In this document: positions 26,924 through 35,627 of the stretch, in pieces
Layout of the letters: each line of letters begins with the position of its first letter
How positions within the stretch are numbered: position 1 is the stretch's first letter
DNA from: Paenibacillus chibensis
Lineage (GTDB): Bacteria; Bacillota; Bacilli; Paenibacillales; Paenibacillaceae
Assembly: GCF_004001045.1 (NCBI RefSeq)
Contig: NZ_BIMK01000003.1
Location: 62,001 to 126,000, forward strand
Length of the DNA stretch: 64,000 bases
Reading direction: 5' to 3'
Notes under the pieces: generated by a model
What the model was told of the DNA's origin: nothing
What the model saw: only the letters and a program-made list of their open reading frames with translations
Database searches by the model: none
Program-made: the position numbers and the translations under genes

Positions 26924-27931
26924 CTAGCTTCGTTTTTGAATCTCCGCCAAATCCTGCGTCAGCTTCTCGATCATCGTGACGAACGATGCCAGCTCCTGCG
27001 AACTGCTCGCCTGTTCTCTGGCGTGCACTGTCGTTTTTTCCGTCTCATTGCGTACGCTGCTGAGCCGCTCCATAATGCCGGACACCTTTTCTTGAATCTG
27101 CTCCAGCGCTTCGCGCGAATGTGCCGCAAGCTTGCGGACTTCACCCGCTACCACGGCAAAGCCTCTGCCCATGTCCCCGGCGTGCGCGGCTTCAATCGCG
27201 GCGTTCAGTCCAAGCAGATGCGTCTGGTCTGCAATCGCTTTGATCAGCACACCCATGCTTTCGATCTGCTTGACGTCCTCGTGAAGCTCGTCCATCAAGC
27301 CATGCGCGGTATCCTGCGAATCCGCTGTTACCTGGGCCGACGTGGCAATCTGTGCCGCGCTCTCGTTCAGCTCCGCAATCATGCCCGTCAGCTGTTGTAC
27401 GACATCTGTAACCGCTTGCAGCACATGCTCCTTTTCATCCGCGAGATCCTTCAGCTTTTCCTTCTCTTTCAACTCATAGGCTTCAAGTACCAGCTGCGAA
27501 TCCAGATTGAACATTTTGCTCAGCGAATGGATGATAGAGACCCATTGGTCCGGCACGACCTGGCGCATCAAATCCGTCGCGATATCCAGGTATGTCATAT
27601 AGCTTCCAAGATAGTATTCCACGCTCAGACCGACACGGGAATGCACGAGTCCGATGGCGATCCTTTTCTCCAAGTAAGCGTCATCGATTTGGCCGTCGGC
27701 GAGCGACATCCAGTATTCCCTCTGCGTATTCTTCAATCTCTCAATCGTCGTGGTCCGCCCGATGAGCTCCATGAGCTCGGGCTCCGTGGCGATATGCTTG
27801 TAAAAATGGTTCACGACTTCCTCAACTACTTTGGCGAATACGGGCCGGAACTGCAGCAGATTTTCCATGTCCTGTTCGGTCAGACGGATATAATCGATCT
27901 GCTTCTTCCGTTTGGGGGATACATTAATCAT
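26924..27931 (-). CDS. hemAT: Globin-coupled methyl-accepting chemotaxis sensor (HemAT-like)
   Basis: 335 residues, soluble. The N-terminal protoglobin domain (about 15-165) has the likely proximal haem ligand His97 in [11 protein letters not shown] helical linker follows, then a chemotaxis signalling domain whose conserved tip reads [19 protein letters not shown]. There are no membrane segments. B. subtilis HemAT, an aerotaxis oxygen sensor, has about 430 residues, so the signalling hairpin here is roughly 100 residues shorter and ends soon after the tip ([10 protein letters not shown]). GAAGGAG precedes the ATG by 9-10 nt. A good sigma-D-type promoter lies upstream. It may sense oxygen for motility or feed another output. 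Confidence 0.88.
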   Translation of the reverse strand: MINVSPKRKKQIDYIRLTEQDMENLLQFRPVFAKVVEEVVNHFYKHIATEPELMELIGRTTTIERLKNTQREYWMSLADGQIDDAYLEKRIAIGLVHSRVGLSVEYYLGSYMTYLDIATDLMRQVVPDQWVSIIHSLSKMFNLDSQLVLEAYELKEKEKLKDLADEKEHVLQAVTDVVQQLTGMIAELNESAAQIATSAQVTADSQDTAHGLMDELHEDVKQIESMGVLIKAIADQTHLLGLNAAIEAAHAGDMGRGFAVVAGEVRKLAAHSREALEQIQEKVSGIMERLSSVRNETEKTTVHAREQASSSQELASFVTMIEKLTQDLAEIQKRS

Positions 27932-27998
27932 GTAGAAAGGCGCTCCTTCTTTATACCTAAATTTTCCGTTGATACAGCAACTTTGTATATTATAGACT

Positions 27999-28025
27999 AT
28001 ATCGACAGCGAAGCCACTAGATTTA
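27999..28025 (-). promoter_or_regulatory. Sigma-D-like promoter of the globin sensor gene
   Basis: On the minus strand TAAA (28022-28025), exactly 15 nt, then GTCGATAT (27999-28006). This fits the motility sigma-D consensus TAAA-N15-GCCGATAT at 11 of 12 positions. The B. subtilis hemAT gene is known to be sigma-D dependent. Confidence 0.65.
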
Positions 28026-28050
28026 AATAATATTTTTACAAATAAAACGA

Positions 28051-28076
28051 AAACCGCCCTCTCTTGAGGACGGTTT
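28051..28076 (-). terminator. Terminator after prkA
   Basis: Stem AAACCGCCCTC (28051-28061) with GAGGACGGTTT (28066-28076), one mismatch, loop TCTT; on this strand it is followed by TCGTTTTATTT. Confidence 0.75.
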
Positions 28077-28082
28077 GACCCT

Positions 28083-29978
28083 TTACCGGTTCAGCAGGCT
28101 TCCGACATATTTCAGCAGCTCGTTGGCGCACACCGGGCAGTACCCGTGATCGTCCATCAAACGCTTGCTGACTTCATTGATCCGCTTCAGCTGATTGGCA
28201 TCCGGCGTTTTGGTGGACGTCGTGATCTTGACGATATCCTTCAAATCCGTGAACAGCTTCTTCTCAATCGCTTCGCGCAGCCGGTCATGATTATGGTATT
28301 CGAACTTCTTGCCCTTACGCGAGTATGAGGAAATGCGGATCATGATCTCTTCCCTAAACGCCTTCTTCGCATTCTCCGAAATGCCGATCTGCTCTTCGAT
28401 CGAGCGCATCAGCCGCTCATCCGGATTCATTTCCTCATCGGTCAGCGGATCGCGGATTTTGGACATGTTGCAGAAGGCTTCGATATTGTCCAGGTAGTTC
28501 TCGAATAAGGTTTTGGCCGACTCGTCGAACGAATACACGAAGGCTTTCTGCACTTCCTTCTTGGCCAGCTCGTCGTATTCCTTTCGCGCGACGGCGATGA
28601 AGTTCAGATAACGCTCGCGTTCCTCCTTGGTGATGGAGGCATGCTGATCAAGTCCGTCTTTGATGGCTCGTAAAATATCCAGCGCGTTAATGCATTGAAG
28701 GTCTTGCTTAATCAAAGCACTGGATATCCGGTTGATGACGTAACGCGGGTCAACGCCGGACATGCCTTCTTCGAGATATTCGGTCTGCATTTCCTTCAGG
28801 TCGGCTTCCTTGAAGCCCTCGATTTCCTCTCCGTTGTACATGCGCATTTTTTTGACCAGATCCATGCCGTGCTTCTTCGTTTCCTTCAGCCGGGTCAGGA
28901 TCGAGAAAATTGCGGCGGAACGCAGCGCATGCGGCGCAATATGCACATGCTTCATATCGCTCTGCAGAATCAGCTTGTTATAAATCTTTTCTTCCTCGGA
29001 CACCTTTAAGTTGTATGGAATCGGCATGACAATCATCCGCGATTGCAGCGCCTCGTTTTTCTTATTCGATATAAATGCCTTGTACTCCGCTTCGTTCGTA
29101 TGCGCCACGATAAGCTCATCCGCGGAAATGAGAGCGAATCGGCCCGCTTTGAAATTCCCCTCCTGCGTCAGGGACAGCAGGTTCCACAGGAACTTCTCGT
29201 CGCATTTGAGCATCTCCTGGAACTCCATCAATCCGCGGTTCGCCTTGTTCAGCTCTCCATCGAAACGATAAGCGCGCGGATCGGATTCGGAGCCGAATTC
29301 CGTAATGGTCGAAAAATCAATGCTGCCGGTCAGATCGGCGATATCCTGCGATTTGGGATCCGACGGACTGAACGTCCCGATCCCCACCCTGGCATCCTCG
29401 GAGATGACGACCCGGGTCACAGGTACCTTTTCAATGTCTCCGCCGTACTCGAGCTTCAAGCGCATCTGGCATGACGGGCATAAATTCCCTTCAATGCGCA
29501 CGCCCAGCTCTTTTTCGATCTCGGGACGCAGCTCCAGCGGGATCAAATGCAGCGGTTCTTCGTGCATCGGGCAGCCGTCAATGGCATACAGCGCTCCTTC
29601 CTCCGTACGCGAATACTTCTCAAGCCCCCGCTTCAGGAGCGTAACCAGCGTGGATTTACCACCGCTCACCGGACCCATCAGCAGCAGAATCCGTTTGCGA
29701 ACGTCCAGTCTGCGTGCCGAAGAGTGGAAATACTCCTCCACCAGCTTCTCCACGGAACGATCCAGTCCGAAGATTTCCTGTTCAAAAAATTTATAGCGCT
29801 TATGGCCGCCCACCTCCTCCACGCCATGCGACATGATCATGTTATACACGCGCGCATGAGCCGTAATGGCCGCTGAAGGATTTTGACGGAGCAGTTCAAC
29901 GTAATCTTTAAAAGTGCCGTTCCATGCGAGTTGATCACTTTCTGCCCGATAGGCCGCTACGCGTTCGAAAATATCCAT
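28083..29978 (-). CDS. prkA: PrkA family serine protein kinase / AAA ATPase
   Basis: 631 residues. The N-terminal AAA-like domain has a Walker A motif GPVSGGKST at residues 102-110. The central cysteine pair LCPSC and the C-terminal CPVCANELL are typical of PrkA/YeaG. A C-terminal region of about 200 residues corresponds to the kinase-homology part. The ATG has AGGAGGT upstream. In Bacillus PrkA acts early in sporulation in the mother cell; some work attributes its activity to the AAA/protease domain, not to kinase. Its usual partner genes yhbH and spoVR lie 3.4-8 kb away on the opposite strand. Confidence 0.95.
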   Translation of the reverse strand: MDIFERVAAYRAESDQLAWNGTFKDYVELLRQNPSAAITAHARVYNMIMSHGVEEVGGHKRYKFFEQEIFGLDRSVEKLVEEYFHSSARRLDVRKRILLLMGPVSGGKSTLVTLLKRGLEKYSRTEEGALYAIDGCPMHEEPLHLIPLELRPEIEKELGVRIEGNLCPSCQMRLKLEYGGDIEKVPVTRVVISEDARVGIGTFSPSDPKSQDIADLTGSIDFSTITEFGSESDPRAYRFDGELNKANRGLMEFQEMLKCDEKFLWNLLSLTQEGNFKAGRFALISADELIVAHTNEAEYKAFISNKKNEALQSRMIVMPIPYNLKVSEEEKIYNKLILQSDMKHVHIAPHALRSAAIFSILTRLKETKKHGMDLVKKMRMYNGEEIEGFKEADLKEMQTEYLEEGMSGVDPRYVINRISSALIKQDLQCINALDILRAIKDGLDQHASITKEERERYLNFIAVARKEYDELAKKEVQKAFVYSFDESAKTLFENYLDNIEAFCNMSKIRDPLTDEEMNPDERLMRSIEEQIGISENAKKAFREEIMIRISSYSRKGKKFEYHNHDRLREAIEKKLFTDLKDIVKITTSTKTPDANQLKRINEVSKRLMDDHGYCPVCANELLKYVGSLLNR

Positions 29979-30227
29979 GCTAGTACCTCCTATGACTACG
30001 TTTTAAGTTGTCAAAAATTCCATCAAAGCGTCAAGGGTCAACTTCCCCGGTTAGAACCCGTTTTATCGCATTGCTCTCAATCAAAAAGTGTATTACATAC
30101 CTATGCTGAAAATGGGGATTAGTTGACCTATTTTTTCGCGAAAGGAGGATTGTCTTTTATCGAATGTTATAATATAGGAAATGAAAGAAGACACGGCCTG
30201 GCCGTCGTTCTGCAAAGGGGAATTCGC

Positions 30228-30977
30228 ATGAGCGTACAGCATGAAACCGAGCTCTATGAGCCGCTGAAGGCTTTTTTTGAAGAGCAGGGCTATGCGATTA
30301 AGGGAGAGGTCCGAAACTGCGATCTGGTCGGAGTCCATCCGGAGCAATCCGAGCCGTTAATCGTTGAAATGAAAAAAACGTTCAATCTCGCGCTGCTTCT
30401 GCAGGGGATGGAACGATTGCAAATGAGTTCACAGGTATATTTGGCGGTGGAACGCAGCAGAACCAAACGCGGAGCCGTGAACCAGCGTTGGGGCGAAATC
30501 ACGCGACTGTGCCGCAAGCTGGGCTTCGGCCTGATCACGATCACCTTTTTCAAGACGAAAAAGCCTTTTGTCGAGGTTCTCTGCAAACCGGAAACGCAGG
30601 AGCCTCCCAAAATCAAAAAAAGACGCACGGAGCGCCTTTTATATGAATTCCATGAACGCAGCGGCGATTACAATATCGGCGGCAGCAGCCGCGCGAAGCT
30701 GATGACCGCTTACCGCGAAAAGGCGCTGCGTGTAGCCCTGGCGCTCGCAAGCGCGCCGCCGGAAGGCGCTTCGCCCGCCTCGCTGCGCGATCTGACCGGC
30801 ATCGGCAACACCGCCGCAATCCTTCGCCACAACTACTACGGCTGGTTCGACCGGATCGGCCGCGGCCGCTACGTTCTTACCCCGGCAGGCCAGGAAGGCC
30901 TGAACCTCTATGCGGGCGTACTGGAAACCGCTCCTTCTTCTTCCGCGGCTGATTCCCATCCCGGCGAGGAGGTTTAA
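30228..30977 (+). CDS. DUF2161 family protein, putative PD-(D/E)XK nuclease fold
   Basis: 249 residues. The N-terminal half contains a likely PD-(D/E)XK core: CDLVGVHPE followed by LIVEMKKTFN, which supplies the Asp, Glu and Lys of that fold. The C-terminal half has a winged-helix-like segment (LRDLTGIGNTAAILRHNYYGWFDRIGRGRYVLT). The ATG at 30228 has AAAGGGG upstream. Family function is unknown. It converges on the aminotransferase gene with a 4-nt stop-codon overlap (30974-30977), so the two mRNAs must overlap at their 3' ends. Confidence 0.75.
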   Translation: MSVQHETELYEPLKAFFEEQGYAIKGEVRNCDLVGVHPEQSEPLIVEMKKTFNLALLLQGMERLQMSSQVYLAVERSRTKRGAVNQRWGEITRLCRKLGFGLITITFFKTKKPFVEVLCKPETQEPPKIKKRRTERLLYEFHERSGDYNIGGSSRAKLMTAYREKALRVALALASAPPEGASPASLRDLTGIGNTAAILRHNYYGWFDRIGRGRYVLTPAGQEGLNLYAGVLETAPSSSAADSHPGEEV

Positions 30978-32197
30978 CTGCGGGCGGTGAATTCCGAGAT
31001 GGCTTCGCCGATCAAATTCATGCCCAGGAGCAGCTCATCCCGGCCCGGATGGGTAAAGTTCAAACGTATATTTTCGCGGCCTTCGCCATTGGCATAGCAG
31101 AGAGTTCCGGGCAAAAAGGCAGCTCCCTTACCCAGGGAACACTTCAGCAGCAGGGCGCTGTCCAGGCCGTCCGGAAGCTTCACCCAGATGAACATGCCGC
31201 CTTCCGGGACATTATAACTCGTATTTTTCCATGCCGGACGCTTCAGGAGCTCCGTCATCAGTTTCTGCCGGGTTTGATATTCGCGATTCAGCAACTGGAT
31301 ATGCTCGTGAATATCGAAAGCCGAATATTCCAGCAAATAATGCAGCAGGCATTGGTTAAAATGACTCGACTGCCAATCGGCCAACTGTTTGGCCATAACC
31401 ATCGCATCGATGATGACCTTGTTCCCTGCGGCCCAGCCCGTGCGGAGCGCCGGGACCACCGTCTTGCTGAACGAGCCGATGTACAGCACCTGCCCGCCTT
31501 GCCCCGCTTCGTCGAGCGAGAATAAGGACGGGTATTTGTTGTAGAATTCTTTTTCGGTCATGCCTCCGAAATGCAAATCTCCGTAAGCATTGTCTTCCAC
31601 AATCAGAATGTTCCGTTCACGGCAGATGTCCAGCACGGCCTTGCGCCGCTCGGGACTCCACAGAACCCCCGTCGGGTTCGTGAAGTTCGGCGAAACAAGC
31701 AGCAGCTTGGGACGAAGCTTCTCCGTTTGCTCCAGCAAATGCTCCGTGCTGATTCCTTCCGTATCACCCTCCACCGGAACGATGACCGCACCCTGCATTC
31801 TCAGAATTTGCAGAAAGCCCGGCGAGGTCGGATGCTCCACCAGCACCGGATCTCCCTGCTCCACATAAACGCGGGCAAGCAAATCGACAGCCTGCTGGCT
31901 GCCCGTGGTCAGCAAAATCTGACTGGAGTCAAGCTCCGTCTGCTTGGTTTGCTTGAAGTTATTGCACAGCCATTCCCGCAAAGGCAAATAGCCCTGGGGC
32001 TCGCCGTATTGCAGCGCCGCAGGGCTTTTGGATATAACGGCCGCCGCAGCAGCCTCCAGTGATGACAGCGGGAACAGTTCCTCGGCAGGAAGCTCTTCGG
32101 CAAAAGAGATGAACGAATCGCGTGTGGTTAGCGATCTCATGAAGTGAAGCGGCGACGCCAGCATGGATTTCGTACGCTCCGCAAAGGAATACTGCAT
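30974..32197 (-). CDS. PLP-dependent aminotransferase, class I/II fold
   Basis: 407 residues of the fold-type I family near 2-aminoadipate/multisubstrate aminotransferases and the catalytic half of MocR regulators. Key features are the cofactor-region motif TTGSQQAVDLLARV, NFTNPTG, VEDNAYGDL, and the Schiff-base lysine in GSFSKTVVPALRTGW. There is no N-terminal GntR domain. GGAGGAG lies close before the ATG. It follows the NarL-type regulator gene by about 100 nt on the same strand. The substrate is not deducible. Confidence 0.9.
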   Translation of the reverse strand: MQYSFAERTKSMLASPLHFMRSLTTRDSFISFAEELPAEELFPLSSLEAAAAAVISKSPAALQYGEPQGYLPLREWLCNNFKQTKQTELDSSQILLTTGSQQAVDLLARVYVEQGDPVLVEHPTSPGFLQILRMQGAVIVPVEGDTEGISTEHLLEQTEKLRPKLLLVSPNFTNPTGVLWSPERRKAVLDICRERNILIVEDNAYGDLHFGGMTEKEFYNKYPSLFSLDEAGQGGQVLYIGSFSKTVVPALRTGWAAGNKVIIDAMVMAKQLADWQSSHFNQCLLHYLLEYSAFDIHEHIQLLNREYQTRQKLMTELLKRPAWKNTSYNVPEGGMFIWVKLPDGLDSALLLKCSLGKGAAFLPGTLCYANGEGRENIRLNFTHPGRDELLLGMNLIGEAISEFTARS

Positions 32198-32300
32198 GCT
32201 CTCTCCTCCTTCTCTCGGTCCAATCCACCAATCTCTGGTCTTTATCTTTGTTCCACATCAGGGATTCTCGTGAAATCCCTACATGTATATATATCGCAGC

Positions 32301-32957
32301 TTAACTCAAAACAGGACTCTTTTGACGGGAGGTAAGAGCAAACTTTTCAATGGCCTGAGCCCGGGTGGATACGCCAAGCTTCACATAGATTTTCCGCAAA
32401 TAATTATCGATCGACCGCCGGCTGACCGCAATTTCCGTGGCGATTTTGTCGTATGTAATTCCTTGAACGATCCGTTCCATAATGAAAATCTCCGTGTCCG
32501 TCAGATGGTACTTGCCGCCGTCGATCACCGGAGTCTGCACCTGCCAGATCCCGTTCTTCAGCCAATCCATCGGAAGCGTGGCGAGCCCTTCCCGCAATCC
32601 TTCAATCATCAGCATCAGTTGTTTCGCGGAAGCTTGTTTGGACAAGATGCCGCTGCCGCCGAGATTGACGACCGAATGCAGCAGCTTGATTCCGTCCGTG
32701 TCCGTCAAAATAATGATATGGCTGGAAGGTGACGCATCCAACATTTGCTCGAGCAGTGTTTCTGCCGTTCCTTCCGGCATTTGGTAGTCCAAGAGCACCA
32801 ATTCCGGCTTCTGCTCCGTTACAAGCATCAGTCCTTCTTCCCAATTCGAGGCCATGCCCGTTACTTTCAGCTCTTCCCTTTCTTCCAAAATCAACTTGGT
32901 TCCCAGCATACTTGTGGGGTGACTGTCTACAATCACAACCCGCCAAACCTTCGTCAT
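32301..32957 (-). CDS. Orphan NarL/LuxR-type response regulator with altered acidic pocket
   Basis: 218 residues: receiver domain and C-terminal LuxR helix-turn-helix (YDKIATEIAVSRRSIDNYLR). Phosphoacceptor Asp57 is present in LVLLDYQMP, but the acidic pocket reads IVDSHP where most regulators have DD, so one metal-binding acid is replaced by Ser. It has some resemblance in layout to ComA. No kinase gene is nearby. AGGGGG lies about 11 nt before the ATG. Phosphorylation may be weakened or absent. Confidence 0.85.
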   Translation of the reverse strand: MTKVWRVVIVDSHPTSMLGTKLILEEREELKVTGMASNWEEGLMLVTEQKPELVLLDYQMPEGTAETLLEQMLDASPSSHIIILTDTDGIKLLHSVVNLGGSGILSKQASAKQLMLMIEGLREGLATLPMDWLKNGIWQVQTPVIDGGKYHLTDTEIFIMERIVQGITYDKIATEIAVSRRSIDNYLRKIYVKLGVSTRAQAIEKFALTSRQKSPVLS

Positions 32958-33212
32958 TTCGATTGAAACCCCCTGCTAAATAGAGTGGAATGATGACACG
33001 AATGTAAAATTTTGCTATGTCTAAAAACGCGTTAAATGCTTGTTTCAAGACGTATGAAACATGTAGAATTGTGTCGGAGGTATTCCCTAGTAAATTTTGT
33101 TAAAGTTTAGCTTGGCCCTGCTCTGGCTGCAGATAATCTAACAAGATTGTATCGCAACGATTCTATCCGGTGCAATCTCTTTTTGGGCGTTTCTGTGACT
33201 TTAGATTCATTT

Positions 33213-33241
33213 TTGCGAAATATACAGGGGAATGTTAGAAT
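33213..33241 (+). promoter_or_regulatory. Candidate sigma-A promoter for the membrane-protein/NAGPA pair
   Basis: TTGCGA at 33213-33218, a 17-nt spacer and TAGAAT at 33236-33241. The leader would be about 90 nt. The rest of the divergent region 32958-33341 holds no gene or other motif I can support. Confidence 0.45.
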
Positions 33242-33341
33242 GAGGTCTGGAAAGAAAAGCCTCTTCGTGGCGTTCCACGGAAGACGGTTCGCATTTTGCG
33301 GAAGTTTCAAATGAAAATACAGTCGCAACCGGGGTGATGAA

Positions 33342-33743
33342 ATGCAAACTTCAACACAGCCTTCCGCACCTTACCAAAACCGGACAAAGAAATCTCCTTC
33401 AGTCAAAATCGTCTTGCTCATCTGGATCCTGCTCATCGCTGCAGGCATAACCGCCGCTTATTTATACAGCAATCATCTTAAACATGAAATGCTTCAGCAG
33501 CTGCAGGCAGATTCACGACAGCAGATGAATGAACTGAAGCTCAGCTATGAAGCTAAATTCGAAGCGTTGTCCGGTGAAGTGAAGGAGCTGGAAAGCAAGG
33601 TACAGTCGTTTAATGAGCTGCTGACGTTCACAAAAGATAATGCCACCAGCAAAACCGATAACAGCAACAAGCTGTACACCCAGCTGAACGAAGTGAAAAA
33701 ACAGCTTAGCGTGCTGCAGCAGAAAATGGATCTGCTCAAATGA
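33342..33743 (+). CDS. Single-pass membrane protein with coiled coil
   Basis: 133 residues: a short basic cytoplasmic N-terminus, one membrane segment (about 22-42), then an extracellular heptad-rich helix (about 48-133) with many Glu, Lys and Leu (EVKELESKVQSFNELL; LNEVKKQLSVLQQKMDLL). I do not recognise a family. Its stop overlaps the next start as ATGA, so the two products are made together. The coiled coil may oligomerise and position the glycosidase that follows. Confidence 0.75.
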   Translation: MQTSTQPSAPYQNRTKKSPSVKIVLLIWILLIAAGITAAYLYSNHLKHEMLQQLQADSRQQMNELKLSYEAKFEALSGEVKELESKVQSFNELLTFTKDNATSKTDNSNKLYTQLNEVKKQLSVLQQKMDLLK

Positions 33744-34807
33744 ATCTCGAAAAAAAACAGATTAACCGTTTTTTCCTGCTCGCGACTGCGCCCTTTGTAG
33801 GCCTTTTTATAGTCTTGTTATTCAGTATGAAACCCTTGCACCTGGAGGTCGATCCCGTTCCCTACGCGCCCGAGGGCACACTAAAGGAGCAAACCGTCAT
33901 CCTTAAGGAGCACCTGGACAAGGCCGATCAATCGGTAAAAGTGACGCTCGCTTCCATCCGGAAGACCGCAGCGCTGTACAACCAGACGACAGCTGCCATG
34001 ACCTCGATCGTCACGAATGCGCGGACTCAGGCGCTCCGCCCGGAAATCATTTATAACCGGCGGATTACGGCCAAGCTGGGCGTTCCTTTCGAACGGGTCG
34101 AAAGCGACCGAATCCGCATTGAGCTGTACCGGGTAAATCCGGGCGTCTACCAAGGCTATGCGATGAAGGTAAAGCTGAAAGACCCTGCCGCGATGAAGAT
34201 GAGCCTGGGACGAGACTGTGTCGGCGGTGCGGAAACGACGATGCAGGCGGTGGCCAGGCATGGGGCAGTGGCCGGCATTAACGCAGGCGGATTCGCCGAC
34301 AATGGTGGCAAGCGTTATCCGCTCAGTACAACGGTCTTAAACGGAAAATACCTGACCGGCTTCGAATCGAGCTTCAAGGATCTGTTCTTCGTTGGACTGG
34401 ACCCTTCCGGCAAGCTGGTCGGCGGTAAATTTTACAGTCAAAGCGAGCTGGACAGCCTGAAGCCGAGCTTCGGGGCAACCTTCGTTCCCGTGCTTCTCAA
34501 AAATGGACAGCCCATGCCGATTCCGGAAAAATGGAAGGTCTCGCCGAAACGCGCTCCGCGTACGGTGATCGGCAATTACAAGGATGATCAGCTCATCATT
34601 ATCGTGGTTGACGGGTATAATGAGAGCGGAAGCTCCGGCGCTACGCTGCAGGAGCTTCAGAGCAAAATGTACGGCATGGGCGTCGTGGATGCGTATAATC
34701 TTGATGGAGGCGGCTCCTCTTCGCTAATCGTAAACGGAAGAGTGGTTAACCATCCGTCGGACGGCAATTTACGCCCGGTTCCAACCCATTTTTTATTTTT
34801 CAAATGA
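33740..34807 (+). CDS. Membrane-anchored NAGPA-type phosphodiester glycosidase
   Basis: 355 residues: one N-terminal membrane segment (about 12-30), a helical stalk to about residue 110, then a phosphodiester glycosidase (NAGPA, DUF2233) domain with the conserved motifs GINAGGFAD, APRTVIGNY and NLDGGGSSSLIVNG. Bacterial members cleave sugar-1-phosphodiester links or act in exopolysaccharide and wall-polymer metabolism outside the cell. It overlaps the upstream membrane protein gene by 4 nt and so is translationally coupled to it. Confidence 0.9.
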   Translation: MNLEKKQINRFFLLATAPFVGLFIVLLFSMKPLHLEVDPVPYAPEGTLKEQTVILKEHLDKADQSVKVTLASIRKTAALYNQTTAAMTSIVTNARTQALRPEIIYNRRITAKLGVPFERVESDRIRIELYRVNPGVYQGYAMKVKLKDPAAMKMSLGRDCVGGAETTMQAVARHGAVAGINAGGFADNGGKRYPLSTTVLNGKYLTGFESSFKDLFFVGLDPSGKLVGGKFYSQSELDSLKPSFGATFVPVLLKNGQPMPIPEKWKVSPKRAPRTVIGNYKDDQLIIIVVDGYNESGSSGATLQELQSKMYGMGVVDAYNLDGGGSSSLIVNGRVVNHPSDGNLRPVPTHFLFFK

Positions 34808-34916
34808 CCGCCTGGCTTCATAAATTCATAAACTTGGACAATTCTCATTTATTTTTTACGGAAGTGTGGGTATAATATTCTTAATGAGCATGGTAGATTA
34901 GCGGGAGGTGGCCTTC

Positions 34917-35021
34917 ATGTCGTTCTCATTAGTGTTTTGGATTACTGCTGTGGTGCTTGTTATGTTCCTGACAGGCATCCTAACCGCAGGTTATAACGAA
35001 GATAAAACCAAAGGCCTGTAA
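34917..35021 (+). CDS. Small hydrophobic peptide, 34 residues
   Basis: MSFSLVFWITAVVLVMFLTG followed by ILTAGYNEDKTKGL: one membrane segment with a short charged tail. GGGAGGTG stands 6 nt before the ATG, one of the best ribosome sites in the window. A TATAAT box lies at 34871-34876 (without a good -35), and a strong terminator begins 13 nt after the stop. This promoter-RBS-ORF-terminator arrangement argues for a real monocistronic gene. The function is unknown. Confidence 0.7.
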   Translation: MSFSLVFWITAVVLVMFLTGILTAGYNEDKTKGL

Positions 35022-35033
35022 ATCACGGCCAAG

Positions 35034-35064
35034 AAGGCTTCCTGAACCGGGAAGCCTTTTTTGT
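35034..35064 (+). terminator. Terminator of the small peptide gene
   Basis: AAGGCTTCC (35034-35042) with GGAAGCCTT (35050-35058) followed by a run of six T. Confidence 0.85.
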
Positions 35065-35085
35065 TGCCTTTTGAGCCTAAGATCA

Positions 35086-35134
35086 CCCCACAAAGTGGGG
35101 CTTTCTCCGAAGAATATTCAGGTACTTTGTGGGG
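35086..35134. repeat. Inverted repeat of unknown role
   Basis: CCCCACAAAGT at 35086-35096 is repeated in reverse at 35124-35134, 27 nt apart. The left copy is itself half of a small palindrome (CCCCACAAAGTGGGG). It lies between two terminators and belongs to neither. Confidence 0.5.
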
Positions 35135-35166
35135 ACCCCGGTAATTTATAAATTGTATCATGTCAA

Positions 35167-35194
35167 GAAAAAACATCACGAAAGATCGTGATGT
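35167..35194 (-). terminator. Terminator of the abrB-like gene
   Basis: ACATCACGA (35173-35181) with TCGTGATGT (35186-35194), followed on the minus strand by six T. Confidence 0.88.
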
Positions 35195-35206
35195 CTGAAC
35201 AAAGGC

Positions 35207-35461
35207 TTATGCGTGTTTTTGCAGCTGAGCCATATCGGATTGGCACTGTCCACAAATATAACGTTCTTTAAACTCGCTCACATCATCCATGGAGCCGCAG
35301 AATACGCATTTCGGGCGATAACGTTCCAGGATGATATGATCTCCCTGCACCAGAATTTCTACAGGGTCCCCCTCATTCATCTGATACCGTTTTCTTAAAG
35401 ATTTGGGCAAGACGATTCTTCCCAGCTGATCGACCTTGCGAACTACACCAGCAGGTTTCAT
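35207..35461 (-). CDS. AbrB-family transition-state regulator with zinc-ribbon tail
   Basis: 84 residues. The N-terminal swapped-hairpin DNA-binding domain reads GVVRKVDQLGRIVLPKSLRK, close to AbrB/Abh/SpoVT. The C-terminal third has two CxxC pairs (CVFCGSMDD... and YICGQC), likely a small zinc-binding dimer module instead of the usual AbrB C-domain. GGAGAGGTG precedes the ATG by about 10 nt. AbrB-type proteins repress post-exponential functions such as sporulation, biofilm and secreted enzymes; which of these apply here is not shown. Confidence 0.9.
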   Translation of the reverse strand: MKPAGVVRKVDQLGRIVLPKSLRKRYQMNEGDPVEILVQGDHIILERYRPKCVFCGSMDDVSEFKERYICGQCQSDMAQLQKHA

Positions 35462-35627
35462 AGACCAACTACACCTCTCCTATAAACTAGTCAACTTGAT
35501 TAGAAAGTACTCCCGCGCGAGCAAATCCGCCTTTCCAATCAAAAAAAATGGGTCTTTCTTAATAGTTCGATATGAGGATGTCGAATCCTGCTTACAATTT
35601 GAATTTTTATTTCTTTCTTTAAGAAAC

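Noticed and set aside
26936..28030. 364-codon plus-strand frame opposite the globin sensor
   Set aside because: It is a shadow of the conserved globin/chemotaxis gene and reads through its promoter region.
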